Assembly (NCBI RefSeq): GCF_001010285.1
Contig: NZ_CP011104.1
Span: 2,790,001-2,854,000 of the forward strand
Reading direction: 5' to 3'
Length of the DNA stretch: 64,000 nt
From: Photorhabdus thracensis
GTDB lineage: Bacteria; Pseudomonadota; Gammaproteobacteria; Enterobacterales; Enterobacteriaceae
Positions 18,547-27,278 of the stretch are shown in pieces. A model generated the notes under the pieces. It did no database searches. It saw nothing but the letters and a program-made list of their open reading frames with translations, and had not been told where the DNA came from. Both the position numbers and the translations under genes were made by a program. How positions within the stretch are numbered: position 1 is the first letter of the stretch; each line of letters begins with the position of its first letter.

Positions 18547-20195
18547 TGACACCGATTAACCGGCTCTATCTTTCCGGTGATGAAATTCATCTGGTTGACG
18601 CCAATATTATGCTGGAACTGTCATCCTGTGGCCGTGGTTTTATCACGGCGGAAACGACATCCGATTACACCGGAAAACTGGTACGGCTGGACGTGGGTTA
18701 CACGGATTTGGTATTACGCTGGTTTACGGGTTATGTGGAACGTTCACAGCCAGCCCAAAACGGTTATCAGCGTCTTTTTGTGCGTGAATTGGTTGGTGTG
18801 TTTGACCGATTATGGTCGTGTTCATTTCAGCATCCAACACTGAGCCAGATTGCGGATTGGTTGCAGGAGTACAGCGGACTCACTTTCACATTACCGGATG
18901 CTCCTTATACGGAGACACCCATCCCGCATTTTACCCATCATGGTACCGGCTATCAGTTACTGGCTAATCTTGGGCAGGTTTTTTCGATTGAGGATTATCT
19001 CTGGCATCAGTTGCCGGATGGTTCGGTTTATGTGGGCAGTGGGGCGCATTCGATGTTTGCGGGAAAACCGGTAGAGATCCCCAATGAATTTAGCCAGCGC
19101 CAGTCCGCAGGCAATACGATGACCATTCCTATGATCCCATCGTTGCGCCCAGGCGTGGAGATCAACCAGCACCGGCTGAACAAGGTCAATCTGAACAATG
19201 CAAATATGGTCATTACATGGGAAGCCGTCAACAAACTGACCGGTCAGTCGCAGACCAAAACGCCAATGCAGCGCCAGATTGATGCCGCCTACCCCGAATT
19301 ATCGGCAGGGCTGCATTTACCCAAATTTGCCCGCATTGAGGCACATACTGAAAACACGGTCAGCGGCGATATCTCTAACCCATTCCGGCCACGCTATGCG
19401 GTTGATGTGCAATTATTGGCTGATGATGGTCAGGATGCCGCTGTCTCTGTTTACCACGCTGTTCCGCTGCCTTTGCCGATGGCGGGCAGTGAATCCGGTA
19501 TGTTCCAATATCCGCCTGTCGGAACGATGGTTGAAATCGCCTTTGAGGCAGGCAGGCCGGACAAGCCCTTTATCCGGCAGACATTAAGCCAGGGCAATAC
19601 CTTGCCCGATATCAAGCCAGGCGAGCAATTGCAGCAGCAGCGGGCGGAAGTCTCGCAGAGAGTGACTCAGGAAGGGCACTGGATTCGTCAGACTGACCAA
19701 ACTATTCATGAATTGTCTATGCACCGTGAAGTCAGGGCAGACACGGAAACGCGTACCGTAGTCGCACGGGAAACCACGATACAGGCCACGGATAAAACCA
19801 CGGTTTTGGGCACGTCTACGCTATTGGCGGGCGCTGTCCAGCAAATCGCAGACGGTGACTATAGTATGGCGACCTCATCAAATTTCGTTGCCAGTGTAGG
19901 GAAAGAGGCCAATATTGAAGTCGGGCAAAAGCTGATAGAGAAGATTGGTCTGCTTAAGCAGAGCATCGCCGGTGCCAGGCAAGAAATCATCGCGCCCGTG
20001 GTTTGGGTGGGCAGCCAGCAAATCAATGTCATGACCTTGATGTTAGAGACGTTGGATGTGGTTAAAGCACTGGCGGAACAGACTGCCGCCCATACGCACC
20101 ACAACACAGGTACGCCGGAGAACGCCAACGCGATAAGGAACACGGCCTATAAATCGGATAGGCTGAAACAGAAGTATTCACCTGTGATTGGGTGA
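18546..20195 (+). CDS. Baseplate hub and spike fusion (gpD/gpV-like)
   Basis: 549 residues. The first 230 resemble the hub (gpD) fold: LVRLDVGYTDLVLRWFTGYVE and HPTLSQIADWLQEYSGLTF. The region about 250-360 looks like an OB-fold/gp5-like spike base (ARIEAHTENTVSGDISNPFR; YPPVGTMVEIAFEAGRPDKP). The C-terminus is a repetitive beta-helix-type stretch (RADTETRTVVARETTIQATD) ending in THHNTGTPE. It probably plugs the tail tube and starts penetration. Last structural gene of the prophage. Confidence 0.75.
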   Translation: MTPINRLYLSGDEIHLVDANIMLELSSCGRGFITAETTSDYTGKLVRLDVGYTDLVLRWFTGYVERSQPAQNGYQRLFVRELVGVFDRLWSCSFQHPTLSQIADWLQEYSGLTFTLPDAPYTETPIPHFTHHGTGYQLLANLGQVFSIEDYLWHQLPDGSVYVGSGAHSMFAGKPVEIPNEFSQRQSAGNTMTIPMIPSLRPGVEINQHRLNKVNLNNANMVITWEAVNKLTGQSQTKTPMQRQIDAAYPELSAGLHLPKFARIEAHTENTVSGDISNPFRPRYAVDVQLLADDGQDAAVSVYHAVPLPLPMAGSESGMFQYPPVGTMVEIAFEAGRPDKPFIRQTLSQGNTLPDIKPGEQLQQQRAEVSQRVTQEGHWIRQTDQTIHELSMHREVRADTETRTVVARETTIQATDKTTVLGTSTLLAGAVQQIADGDYSMATSSNFVASVGKEANIEVGQKLIEKIGLLKQSIAGARQEIIAPVVWVGSQQINVMTLMLETLDVVKALAEQTAAHTHHNTGTPENANAIRNTAYKSDRLKQKYSPVIG

Positions 20196-20238
20196 ATATC
20201 ATTCCATTTATGTGAGGTTTTTTACTCCGCATCCTAGG

Positions 20239-20267
20239 TTGATATTTTATGCTATAGACATTAGACT
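20239..20267 (+). promoter_or_regulatory. Predicted sigma-70 promoter for antitoxin RNA
   Basis: TTGATA at 20239-20244, 17-base spacer, TAGACT at 20262-20267. It would start transcription near 20272-20274, exactly where the sequence complementary to the toxin leader begins. Recognised by eye. Confidence 0.6.
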
Positions 20268-20271
20268 GGTT

Positions 20272-20389
20272 ATGTCAGTTAAGGAATATCGCGCTAGGAC
20301 TGAGGCTACCAATCTCGGTAATAGCACAAAAGATACCCGCGCCCTGTATGGGTAAAACAAAAAAGCCAACCTCACCAGTTGGTTTTTTT
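20272..20389 (+). ncRNA. Putative antitoxin small RNA of a TisB-like type I system
   Basis: Predicted transcript of about 118 nt from the promoter at 20239 to the terminator at 20389. Its first 22 bases (20274-20295) are perfectly complementary to 20552-20573 in the leader of the toxin transcript. Pairing extends to 33 positions with 30 matches. RNA antitoxins such as IstR-1 or OrzO act by such leader pairing. It carries no obvious open frame. Existence of the RNA is inference from promoter, terminator and complementarity. Confidence 0.55.
20361..20389 (+). terminator. Rho-independent terminator after the small RNA
   Basis: Stem CCAAC/GTTGG (20366-20370 with 20378-20382), extended by G-T and A-T pairs, then a run of seven T followed by GTTTTT. 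The A-run upstream would let it work in both directions. Confidence 0.75.
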
Positions 20390-20417
20390 GTTTTTACCAA
20401 CTCACCATTTTAATTGA

Positions 20418-20445
20418 TTGAATCATCTGAAAATAAACCTATAAT
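20418..20445 (+). promoter_or_regulatory. Predicted promoter for the TisB-like toxin mRNA
   Basis: TTGAAT (20418-20423), 16-base spacer, consensus TATAAT (20440-20445). It would give a leader of nearly 200 nt before the toxin start. I looked for a LexA box (CTGT-N8-ACAG) and did not see one. Confidence 0.5.
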
Positions 20446-20647
20446 CAACGGCTGTTAGTTTTGGGTAGCGTTCTGGCCTGTGTATCTCTGACGCAAGTTT
20501 TCGTAAGTCCTGGCTGAAGAACAGGTGGTGCTGTTTCAGTGCCTCGGTCAGAGCGCGATATTCCTTAACTGACTTGATGGAAGTCAGCCGGACAGGCAGC
20601 GTAAAGGCAATGGCTGGTTGAGTCGTGCTCCTAACTGGAGCAAACGG

Positions 20648-20731
20648 GTGAAAGCATTTATTGACACTGCTATCATCGTTCTCAAAGCGTTAATCGCGCT
20701 TTTAGAGCTGATCCGTGCATTTCTGAAATAG
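20648..20731 (+). CDS. Putative TisB-like type I toxin peptide, 27 residues
   Basis: GTG start with GGAG seven bases upstream; TAG stop. The 27-residue peptide is one amphipathic helix containing IDTAIIVLKALIALLELIRA, ending FLK. It resembles E. coli TisB (VDIAILILKLIVAALQLLD then a short KYLK-type tail): same length class, a single Asp near the N-terminus and spaced Lys/Glu/Arg on a hydrophobic face. TisB inserts in the inner membrane and dissipates the proton motive force. A long structured leader containing the small-RNA target and a downstream terminator complete the type I layout. Not tested; too short for standard gene finders. Confidence 0.55.
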   Translation: MKAFIDTAIIVLKALIALLELIRAFLK

Positions 20732-20750
20732 ATAACGGAAACGTAGCTAA

Positions 20751-20780
20751 GGCCATCGGGGTAACCTCCCGGTGGCCTTT
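20751..20780 (+). terminator. Terminator after the toxin gene
   Basis: GGCCATCGGG (20751-20760) pairs with CCCGGTGGCC (20768-20777) with one wobble, 7-base loop, followed by TTTAACATTT. Ends the predicted toxin mRNA. Confidence 0.55.
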
Positions 20781-20854
20781 AACATTTACCGCCTTTGATC
20801 AAGTAAGCCACCCTTGTTTAAGTGGCCCAATATACTGATCTAACAGCTTAAATT

Positions 20855-20883
20855 TGGTAATCCCGACCGGACTTGAACCCGTG
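20855..20883 (-). other. tRNA 3'-end-like fragment, possible attachment site remnant
   Basis: On the minus strand the sequence CACGGGTTCAAGTCCGG followed by TCGGGATTACCA looks like a T-arm plus acceptor end with CCA. The T-stem has one mismatch and I see no D-arm or anticodon arm. Phages often leave tRNA 3' pieces at their ends, and this lies just beyond the last prophage structural gene. The remaining bases to 21194 hold no gene that I can support. Confidence 0.35.
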
Positions 20884-21035
20884 TTCAAGCGATTATTGCT
20901 CCGGTAGTATGGGAGGATAGCCAATAGATTAGTGTAGTTTACCGCGAGTCATACACATAATAACATTGGGACGCCTTTTTAAATGCGGTATCAATCAACG
21001 CTACGGGTTCTGATGGTCTGAAATACAATTATCTC

Positions 21036-21058
21036 GCCCGCAACATGCGGGCTTTTTT
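21036..21058 (+). terminator. Rho-independent terminator
   Basis: GCCCGCA, loop ACA, TGCGGGC, then six T. A strong hairpin; no rightward gene directly before it is evident, so it may end an RNA or a lost gene. Confidence 0.75.
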
Positions 21059-21194
21059 ATACTTTCATAGAGCTTGAATACAATTCTGATATTAAAAGAA
21101 TGGGCAGTAAGTGTAATAAAAAACTGATAATTCAGCGTGTTATTTAGCTTAGTGATTTAAAAGTTGTCGTTACTTTTTTGGATATAGAAATAAC

Positions 21195-21464
21195 TTATGT
21201 GATATCAGAATTATTTGGTAAATCATTTCGGACGGTTCGTTTGATAGGCTGCTTATTTTCGTCGAAATACCGACTGGGCCATATTTCGGCAGGGGTTACA
21301 CCAATTTCCTGAGCAATCAATAATTCCCCTTTAGGCCAGGGGCGCGTTAAAGCATTTGCTAATGTTGAAGAACTTAAGCCGTGCTCTCTGGATAATGATG
21401 CCAGCGTTTTATTCTTCTTGCGTATCGCTGCGATAATATCGGCGGTATGCCAGTCTTTTTTCAT
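21195..21464 (-). CDS. Ner/Nlp-family phage-type DNA-binding regulator
   Basis: 89 residues, MKKDWHTADIIAAIRKKNKT then a helix-turn-helix (LASLSREHGLSSSTLANALT) and IAQEIGVTPAEIWPSRYFDE. This matches the Mu Ner/Nlp (SfsB) family of small lambda-repressor-like proteins. It probably regulates early prophage genes. The family spans 70-95 residues, so it is complete. Eight bases lie between it and the upstream small ORF, so both may be co-transcribed. Confidence 0.85.
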   Translation of the reverse strand: MKKDWHTADIIAAIRKKNKTLASLSREHGLSSSTLANALTRPWPKGELLIAQEIGVTPAEIWPSRYFDENKQPIKRTVRNDLPNNSDIT

Positions 21465-21472
21465 ATTCCTGC

Positions 21473-21691
21473 TTACCTCTTTGGTGGTGGCGATTCAAAC
21501 AGGGTTTGCAGACCGGCGTTCATTTCCGGCGAGGTGTTAACCTCCCCTGCCTGAACCGCCATAGAGGGGCGATAGCAGGCGCACTGGTAAAAACTTCTTA
21601 CCAGCGTCCATGAACGCAAGGCTGCAAAACCTTGGTCACTGGATTTTGCCAATGACAACACTACTTTAACCGATTGTATTATCTGACTCAA
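21473..21691 (-). CDS. Small phage-type protein, possibly Ash/Icd-like
   Basis: 72 residues. The C-terminal half (RSFYQCACYRPSMAVQAGEV then PEMNAGLQTLFESPP) recalls the small Ash/host cell division inhibitor Icd-like proteins of enterobacterial prophages. These share an aromatic, Cys-containing stretch followed by RPSMAV and AG. It lies just upstream of the Ner-like gene on the same strand. Recognition is weak and no function can be assigned from the sequence. Confidence 0.4.
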   Translation of the reverse strand: MSQIIQSVKVVLSLAKSSDQGFAALRSWTLVRSFYQCACYRPSMAVQAGEVNTSPEMNAGLQTLFESPPPKR

Positions 21692-22355
21692 GAATCAAAT
21701 AAATACCTTAGTGACGGTTTGTCTTGCTGCGCTTATGACGAAATAAATGAACTTATGGCGAAAACGGCACTACACCGCACCCGCCTGCACGCTTTGGATC
21801 AAAAAATTTTTTCAGTTTTAAAATCCTACAAGACAAACGGCCAGACCGTGCCAGTACTAGCGATGTAAGGAAAATCACAAACTGAAATGATTGAAAAGAT
21901 TTTCAGGAAATTTCAGTTTGTAGATCAAGGGAGGATCACGGGAAAAATATCAATATAATGATATTAAAGGAAAAATTCTATTTTACGTGGGAGATAGGAT
22001 CATGACCAGAAGCCGCGCTGATTTTAAGAATTCAAGTAGGACGCGGCTTTACTGAACACATAGAGATGAAATTAGTTGTTAAGGAATGAAACCTAAAAAA
22101 CTGAGTGAATAGGATAGCTATCTGGACTTGTACCACTTGTAGCAGAAAGTATTATCCAACCTCCTTGAAGATATTGATTTACTTATTCATCTATATCAGA
22201 GCCAGTGAATATATTAGTGTCTCTTACTTCTTTAAGAATTGACAGATTGTTATTATTTTCGAACATTATAATTACCTCATAATGTATAGTGGTTAGTTGA
22301 AAAGTAATTGAAGATATAAAATTCCTGTCGCCATTTTGTCGCCATTTGGCTATCA
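21692..22355. other. Prophage-edge region without supportable genes
   Basis: Contains only short weak frames. Visible structure: a 12-bp inverted repeat (listed separately) and AAGCCGCG...CGCGGCTT about 22011-22051, which could form an attenuator-like stem. AT-rich toward 22250. Probably decayed phage or island DNA between the prophage and the truncated iron-binding protein gene. Confidence 0.5.
21877..21921. repeat. Long nested inverted repeat
   Basis: ACAAACTGAAAT (21877-21888) is repeated inverted as ATTTCAGTTTGT (21910-21921), enclosing a second small palindrome (TGAAAAGATTTTCA). Could fold into one long hairpin; no T-run, so not a simple terminator. Confidence 0.6.
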
Positions 22356-22395
22356 AAGACAAAAAACCACTTGTGCGATAGTGGTTTTTTGTCTT
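22356..22395. terminator. Bidirectional terminator
   Basis: AAGACAAAAAACCACT, loop TGTGCGAT, AGTGGTTTTTTGTCTT: a perfect 16-bp stem with A and T tracts on the two sides. It would end the leftward iron-binding protein transcript just after its premature stop. Confidence 0.8.
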
Positions 22396-22409
22396 GATTT
22401 AATAGGGTT

Positions 22410-23048
22410 TTATCTGTGATATTCACCGGCAGCTTCTGGTTGGTAAAGTAATACTAAAACCTTAGCACCAGAAGCTTTAGCTTTATCCTGAGCTTTAGCA
22501 ATTGTTTTTTCCAATTCAACAATCTGTTTTTTCACTTCATTTTGCTTACTAAACAACTCACCTAATAACTTCAGGTTACTTTCAACTGAAACCAGATAAT
22601 TTTTACTATCAGTTCCCAAATTAATGGTTGGAGCTATTTTTGACAGACGTTCATAGAAAGGCCCTTGGCGGGCGGTGATAACGATCAGATCAGGTTTAAT
22701 TTGTGCCAATTCTTCCAAATTTGGCTCTTTTATACCACCTGCATTTTTTACCTCTTTAGGTAAATTATTGCGGAGATATTCAGGCGTATTACCAGTAGGT
22801 AGTGCAACAACCCGATCTGACAAGCCTAATTTAGCTAATGAATCATAAGTACCGAAATCAAATAAAACGACTTTCTGAGGATTCCTTTTGACATCCGTTT
22901 CACCAGAAAGATGTTTCACTGTGATCCTATCGCCAACCTGGGAAGCAACAGTATTTGGAGTGAATACAGCAGATGTCTGACTAAATGCGGAATGGCTTGC
23001 AACAACAACAAATAATGAAGCCAGAACGACAGGAATTATCTTTTTCAT
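22410..23048 (-). pseudogene. Iron-siderophore ABC transporter binding protein, C-terminal truncated
   Basis: From ATG at 23048 (GGAGCG upstream) the product begins with a signal peptide (MKKIIPVVLASLFVVVASHS, cut near AFS). It continues as a periplasmic siderophore-binding protein of the FatB/CeuE/YclQ type: PQKVVLFDFGTYDSLAKLGL, GGIKEPNLEELAQIKPDLI. It stops after about 212 residues at LLYQPEAAGEYHR, whereas relatives are around 300. The C-terminal lobe is therefore missing, with the terminator immediately after. No permease or ATPase genes follow. A Fur-like palindrome lies upstream. Probably inactive, with its 3' end lost at the prophage/island junction. Confidence 0.75.
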
Positions 23049-23117
23049 ATATCGCGCTCCAAGGAAGGATATTAGTAACAATCTGCATTCTAGGTGGCAG
23101 GAAAAATATGTCAATCT

Positions 23118-23150
23118 AAATAAGAATCAATTTGAAATCGATTCTTATTT
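23118..23150. promoter_or_regulatory. Fur-box-like palindrome
   Basis: AAATAAGAATC (23118-23128) and its exact inverse GATTCTTATTT (23140-23150) flank an 11-base centre with further ATTTGAAAT symmetry. AT-rich arms with AAGAATC fit overlapping Fur sites. It lies 70-100 bases before the siderophore-binding protein gene, so iron repression of that gene is likely. Confidence 0.6.
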
Positions 23151-23164
23151 GTAATTATTGGGAA

Positions 23165-23887
23165 TTACTTAATAGAATTCAGTAATTCAATCCTTTGTTG
23201 TTCAAGGCCGCTGACTTTACCACAAACCTCTTTACCAAAACGCTGGAAATCCTCTTCCTGAGTTTTCCATTCAGCTTTCAGATTATTCTGCAACCCACCT
23301 AAGCTACCAAGCAAAGATTGCAATGCCTGATTATTATCACCATTCAAACTGAATTGTTTATTACCAATCTCATTAATGCTGTCCTGTAATACTCCACCAA
23401 GGCTCTGTTCAATTAAGCTACGGCTCTCTTTTTCAACCTGCTTAATCGCCTGATGATGAAATGCTATACCATCTGAGCGGGTTTCAATAATTCGGTTTAT
23501 CTGTTTATTAAGCCCTGATTCAAGATCAGACAGCCGGTTACGCACATTACTGTCTTTACCCATAGTATCTGCCACCACTTTGTCCAAAGATTTACGGGCA
23601 GTTATCAGATGTTTGCTGGTTTCTTGTTGAATCCAGGGTAAATCCTGCCGCAAAGCCTGCTGATAACGTTGTGCTTTTCGACGTTGTTCCGTATTTAAGT
23701 TCAGATTCTTACCATCACGGATAACTGAACCATCAGGTGAAATCTGGAGATTGCCGCTTGCTCCCACAACCTGAACTGATTGAGAAGTAATAATAATGTC
23801 ATTCTGTGGATTTACCTGGCATTCATAACCTGCCTGGGCCTGAGCAACAAATAGCAAAGATACAGCAATGATAGTTTTGCGTAACAT
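23165..23887 (-). CDS. yggN: Periplasmic/secreted protein of the DUF2884 family, YggN
   Basis: 240 residues from ATG at 23887 with AGGAGA upstream. Signal peptide MLRKTIIAVSLLFVAQAQAG, then YECQVNPQNDIIITSQSVQV and a long helical, Gln-rich body ending in a second conserved Cys (KEVCGKVSGLEQQR). This is the enterobacterial YggN (DUF2884) protein, whose function is unknown. As in related genomes it sits next to conserved genes of the mutY region. Intact. Confidence 0.85.
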   Translation of the reverse strand: MLRKTIIAVSLLFVAQAQAGYECQVNPQNDIIITSQSVQVVGASGNLQISPDGSVIRDGKNLNLNTEQRRKAQRYQQALRQDLPWIQQETSKHLITARKSLDKVVADTMGKDSNVRNRLSDLESGLNKQINRIIETRSDGIAFHHQAIKQVEKESRSLIEQSLGGVLQDSINEIGNKQFSLNGDNNQALQSLLGSLGGLQNNLKAEWKTQEEDFQRFGKEVCGKVSGLEQQRIELLNSIK

Positions 23888-23915
23888 ATTTTCTCCTAAG
23901 AAAACCACCTGAGAG

Positions 23916-24842
23916 TTAAAAAATAGATCGCCCAATACGATCGGCTAACAGTTCTAAGGCAGCACAACCCGCTAAAGAGTTCCCCGATCGATCTAACTCC
24001 GGTGACCAAACAGCAACAGTAAACTCTCCCGGCACGACACATACGACACCACCGCCGACCCCCGATTTTCCTGGCATACCAATTCTGAATGCAAATTCAC
24101 CTGAACCATCATACATACCACAGGTCATCATCAGCGCATTAATCTGCCTGGCCTGACGTGGACTTAAAATCTGTTGTTCAGAACCTATCGTACTCCCCTG
24201 ATTCGCCAAATAAATGAAACACCTGGCAAGTTCAATACAGTTCATTTTCAAAGCACAATAATGGAAATAAGTTTGCAGTACAGCAAGCACATCGTTATCG
24301 AAATTACCAAAGGATTTCATCAGATAGGCAATCGCCGCATTTCGATGAGAATGTTCCATTTCAGAACGGGCAACTTTGTTGTCGTAACAGATATCAGGGC
24401 AACCAGCAAGTTTACGTACAACCTCCAGCATACGCTGCTTAGGTGCGCTCAACCGCGACTGCAACATGTCACATACAATTAACGCACCCGCGTTAATAAA
24501 AGGGTTACGAGGTTTGCCTTTTTCCAGTTCTAACTGAACTAATGAATTAAATGGCTGACCAGAAGGCTCCTGTCCGACCCGCTGCCAGATTTCCTGTTCC
24601 TGATAACGTGTCATCGCTAAGGTCAGGCTCAATATCTTAGAAATAGACTGAATCGAAAAACGCTTTTCAGCATCTCCGGCATGAAATATCTGCCCATCAA
24701 TGGTGCAGATAGCTATTGCCAGGTTATCAGCGGAAACCTCCGCCAGTGCAGGAATATAATTTGCCACTTTCCCTTGGCCTATCAGGGGGCGAACTTGTCG
24801 CAAAATATCCGACAATAACGTGTTAGAAAACGTTGTACTCAC
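23916..24842 (-). CDS. glsB: Glutaminase B
   Basis: 308 residues when started at GTG 24842 (AGGAG eight bases upstream). This equals the E. coli GlsB length; the longer ATG start would lie inside a hairpin. Serine-dependent beta-lactamase-like glutaminase converting L-glutamine to glutamate and ammonia. Motifs: [13 protein letters not shown] (catalytic Ser-x-x-Lys), [41 protein letters not shown]. Intact, on the leftward strand between yggN and yggL. Confidence 0.95.
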   Translation of the reverse strand: MSTTFSNTLLSDILRQVRPLIGQGKVANYIPALAEVSADNLAIAICTIDGQIFHAGDAEKRFSIQSISKILSLTLAMTRYQEQEIWQRVGQEPSGQPFNSLVQLELEKGKPRNPFINAGALIVCDMLQSRLSAPKQRMLEVVRKLAGCPDICYDNKVARSEMEHSHRNAAIAYLMKSFGNFDNDVLAVLQTYFHYCALKMNCIELARCFIYLANQGSTIGSEQQILSPRQARQINALMMTCGMYDGSGEFAFRIGMPGKSGVGGGVVCVVPGEFTVAVWSPELDRSGNSLAGCAALELLADRIGRSIF

Positions 24843-24857
24843 TGACTTTACTCCTGA

Positions 24858-24882
24858 CAGGGGCACCTATTAGGTGCCCCTG
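24858..24882. terminator. Strong intergenic hairpin between yggL and glsB
   Basis: CAGGGGCACCTA, one base, TAGGTGCCCCTG: perfect 12-bp arms. No long T-run, so it may be an attenuating or RNA-stabilising stem rather than a full terminator for the trmB-yggL transcript. Confidence 0.55.
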
Positions 24883-24920
24883 TTGCTATTCACTCAGGCT
24901 ATTTTACAGCGATATGTTAC

Positions 24921-25247
24921 TCAATCCCACCAAACATCAAACAATTCAGAGGTCATGACATCTTCCATACCGCGATCCTTCAGCCATTTCTCAACCAATT
25001 GGCGGTGTTCTTCTGTACACATACCAACTTTTTGCAGGCAGATTAAACCTTCCCAATGCAGGTAACCACTGGCATCCAGTGCTAAACCATTAGATTCAAT
25101 CAGCTCATCAATAAATGCATCAACAGTGCTGTCAATAACATCTATAGGTGTATTCGACGGGAAGCTCCACTTAACAGAAAAGCCCATTTCTTTGAATTCA
25201 TCAATATGCATCTTTTTACGCAAACGACGACTACGGTTTTTAGCCAT
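24921..25247 (-). CDS. yggL: YggL, DUF469 ribosome-associated protein family
   Basis: 108 residues: [20 protein letters not shown], then GFSVKWSF and WEGLICLQKVGMCTEEHR, with ends typical of YggL (DUF469). E. coli YggL binds the 50S subunit and is thought to influence ribosome biogenesis. It overlaps the trmB stop by one base (TAATG), so it is in the trmB operon as in other enterobacteria. Confidence 0.93.
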   Translation of the reverse strand: MAKNRSRRLRKKMHIDEFKEMGFSVKWSFPSNTPIDVIDSTVDAFIDELIESNGLALDASGYLHWEGLICLQKVGMCTEEHRQLVEKWLKDRGMEDVMTSELFDVWWD

Positions 25248-25966
25248 TACTTAACCCTCTTAAACATGATATCCCACACGCCATGCCCCAACCGCTGACC
25301 GCGCAATTCAAATTTTGTTACCGGGCGTGAAGATGGACGCGGAACATAATCACTATTCTCAGACAAATTAAGGTAATTATCTACGCCATTCATCACTTCC
25401 AACATATGTTCAGCATATGGCTGCCAATCAGTCGCCATATGGAATACACCACCCACTTTCAACTTACTTTTTATCAGTTCAGCAAATGGCGGCTGGACAA
25501 TCCTGCGTTTGTTATGACGCGCTTTATGCCACGGATCTGGAAAGAAAAGCTGTACCATTTCCAAACTGTTCTCCGGGATCATATTCTCCAGCACTTCAAT
25601 AGCGTCATGACACATCACCCGCAAGTTACCGATATTTTCACCTTCAGCAGAAGCCAAACAAGCACCGACACCAGGCACATGAACTTCAATCCCAAGAAAG
25701 TTTTTCTCGGGATTCTGGCTTGCCATGGTGACAAGTGATGCTCCCATGCCAAAACCAATTTCCAGCACAATGGGAGCTTCACGCCCAAAAAGTGCCTCCA
25801 TATCCAGCTTTTCCACCTGATATTCAACACCCATTTTTGGCCAGAGATCATCAAGTGCTTGTTGCTGACGATTAGTTAACCGGCCTTGACGACGAACAAA
25901 GCTCCTGACACGGCGCAATGGCCTGCCATTTTCATCAAATTCCGGCGAAATTACGTTATTTATCAT
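25247..25966 (-). CDS. trmB: tRNA (guanine-N7-)-methyltransferase
   Basis: 239 residues, same length as E. coli TrmB. Makes m7G46 in tRNAs with S-adenosylmethionine. Shows [17 protein letters not shown] (SAM-binding loop), [20 protein letters not shown] (catalytic Asp/His and substrate region) and the C-terminal [16 protein letters not shown] motif. Divergent from mutY, with about 240 bases of shared upstream region. Confidence 0.97.
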   Translation of the reverse strand: MINNVISPEFDENGRPLRRVRSFVRRQGRLTNRQQQALDDLWPKMGVEYQVEKLDMEALFGREAPIVLEIGFGMGASLVTMASQNPEKNFLGIEVHVPGVGACLASAEGENIGNLRVMCHDAIEVLENMIPENSLEMVQLFFPDPWHKARHNKRRIVQPPFAELIKSKLKVGGVFHMATDWQPYAEHMLEVMNGVDNYLNLSENSDYVPRPSSRPVTKFELRGQRLGHGVWDIMFKRVK

Positions 25967-26210
25967 GATATTTCTGTCAGTTTTAAAGGCATTTATTCAG
26001 GCGCTTATGGCTGCTTTACCGGCAAACCACCTAAAGAGAGCGCATTATCCAAAGATGGGCGATTTTAGCAAGCCCAATAGTGACAAGTACAATTTTAATC
26101 CCAGATTGCGCAGTGCCGTGAAAACAAAGTTCCGGTTTACAGCGAGATAACACTATGTTGCAATCCTGTTCACGAAACACTGATTTTCCCTAAAGATAAT
26201 TATCCCAATG

Positions 26211-27248
26211 ATGGAAGCAAAGCAATTCTCCAAAGTGGTACTGGATTGGTACCATCGTTACGGTCGTAAAACCCTGCCCTGGCAACTGGAAAAGACGTCT
26301 TACCACGTCTGGCTTTCAGAAGTGATGTTGCAACAAACCCAAGTTGCGACAGTCATCCCCTATTTTCAGCGCTTTATTTCACGTTTTCCTGATGTAGCTT
26401 CACTTGCCGCCGCACCGCTTGATGAAGTTCTTCATTTATGGACCGGTCTTGGTTACTACGCCCGCGCCCGTAATTTGCATAAAGCAGCGCAACAGATTGT
26501 GGAACAGCATCATAACGAATTCCCAACAACATTTGATGATGTCGTTGCCCTGCCTGGCGTCGGCCGTTCAACCGCTGGTGCAATCCTTTCTCTTTCTCAG
26601 GGTAAACATTTCCCAATTCTCGATGGCAATGTTAAGCGAGTATTGGCCCGCTGTTACGCAGTAGAAGGTTGGCCGGGCAAAAAAGAGGTTGAAAGTCACC
26701 TCTGGCAAATCAGCGCCAATGTAACGCCAGCAAAAGAAGTGGAATATTTTAATCAGGCAATGATGGACTTAGGGGCAATGGTTTGCACCCGTAGCAAGCC
26801 AAAATGTGAAATCTGCCCATTAAATCAAGGATGTATCGCCTATGCGAACCATAGCTGGACAAAATACCCGGGTAAAAAACCTAAGCAGAGCATTCCAGAG
26901 AAAACAGCTTATTTCTTGCTGATGCAGAATGACAATACAGTCTGGCTGGAACAGCGCCCACCAACTGGGATCTGGGGGGGATTATTCGCGTTTCCTCAGT
27001 TTGAAAGCCTGGATTTGTTGAATAGCTGGCTAGAACAATCCGGTATTTCTCACAGCAAACATGAGCAACTAACCGCATTCCGCCACACATTTAGCCATTT
27101 TCATCTGGATATCGTGCCGATAAAAATAAATATTTTATCTTTTGCCGCCTGCATGGATGAAAATAAAGGACTTTGGTATAACTTACAGCAACCCGCGACT
27201 GTTGGGCTGGCAGCACCAGTTGAATATCTGTTGCAACAACTGAGCTGA
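26211..27248 (+). CDS. mutY: Adenine DNA glycosylase
   Basis: 345 residues. Removes A mispaired with 8-oxoG or G. Motifs: LPWQ near residue 22, [19 protein letters not shown], the helix-hairpin-helix [14 protein letters not shown] with catalytic Asp in [11 protein letters not shown], the 4Fe-4S ligands C-x6-C-x2-C-x5-C ([17 protein letters not shown]), and a C-terminal NUDIX-like 8-oxoG domain ([12 protein letters not shown]). The second of two adjacent ATGs aligns best with E. coli MutY. Operon mutY-yggX-mltC as in E. coli. Confidence 0.97.
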   Translation: MEAKQFSKVVLDWYHRYGRKTLPWQLEKTSYHVWLSEVMLQQTQVATVIPYFQRFISRFPDVASLAAAPLDEVLHLWTGLGYYARARNLHKAAQQIVEQHHNEFPTTFDDVVALPGVGRSTAGAILSLSQGKHFPILDGNVKRVLARCYAVEGWPGKKEVESHLWQISANVTPAKEVEYFNQAMMDLGAMVCTRSKPKCEICPLNQGCIAYANHSWTKYPGKKPKQSIPEKTAYFLLMQNDNTVWLEQRPPTGIWGGLFAFPQFESLDLLNSWLEQSGISHSKHEQLTAFRHTFSHFHLDIVPIKINILSFAACMDENKGLWYNLQQPATVGLAAPVEYLLQQLS

Positions 27249-27278
27249 ATCCCATACCCGCTATTTTGAGGATTTATT

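Noticed and set aside
1..20195. Headless R-type tailocin (xenorhabdicin-like) rather than prophage
   Set aside because: Portal, both terminase subunits, scaffold, capsid and head completion genes are all present and intact.
20452..20650. LexA (SOS) box upstream of the TisB-like gene, expected by analogy with tisB
   Set aside because: No CTGT-N8-ACAG match was found, so SOS control is not claimed.
21674..21868. 64-codon rightward frame (MYYLTQESNKYLSDG...)
   Set aside because: It overlaps the better-supported leftward small ORF, has no convincing ribosome site and no recognisable domain.
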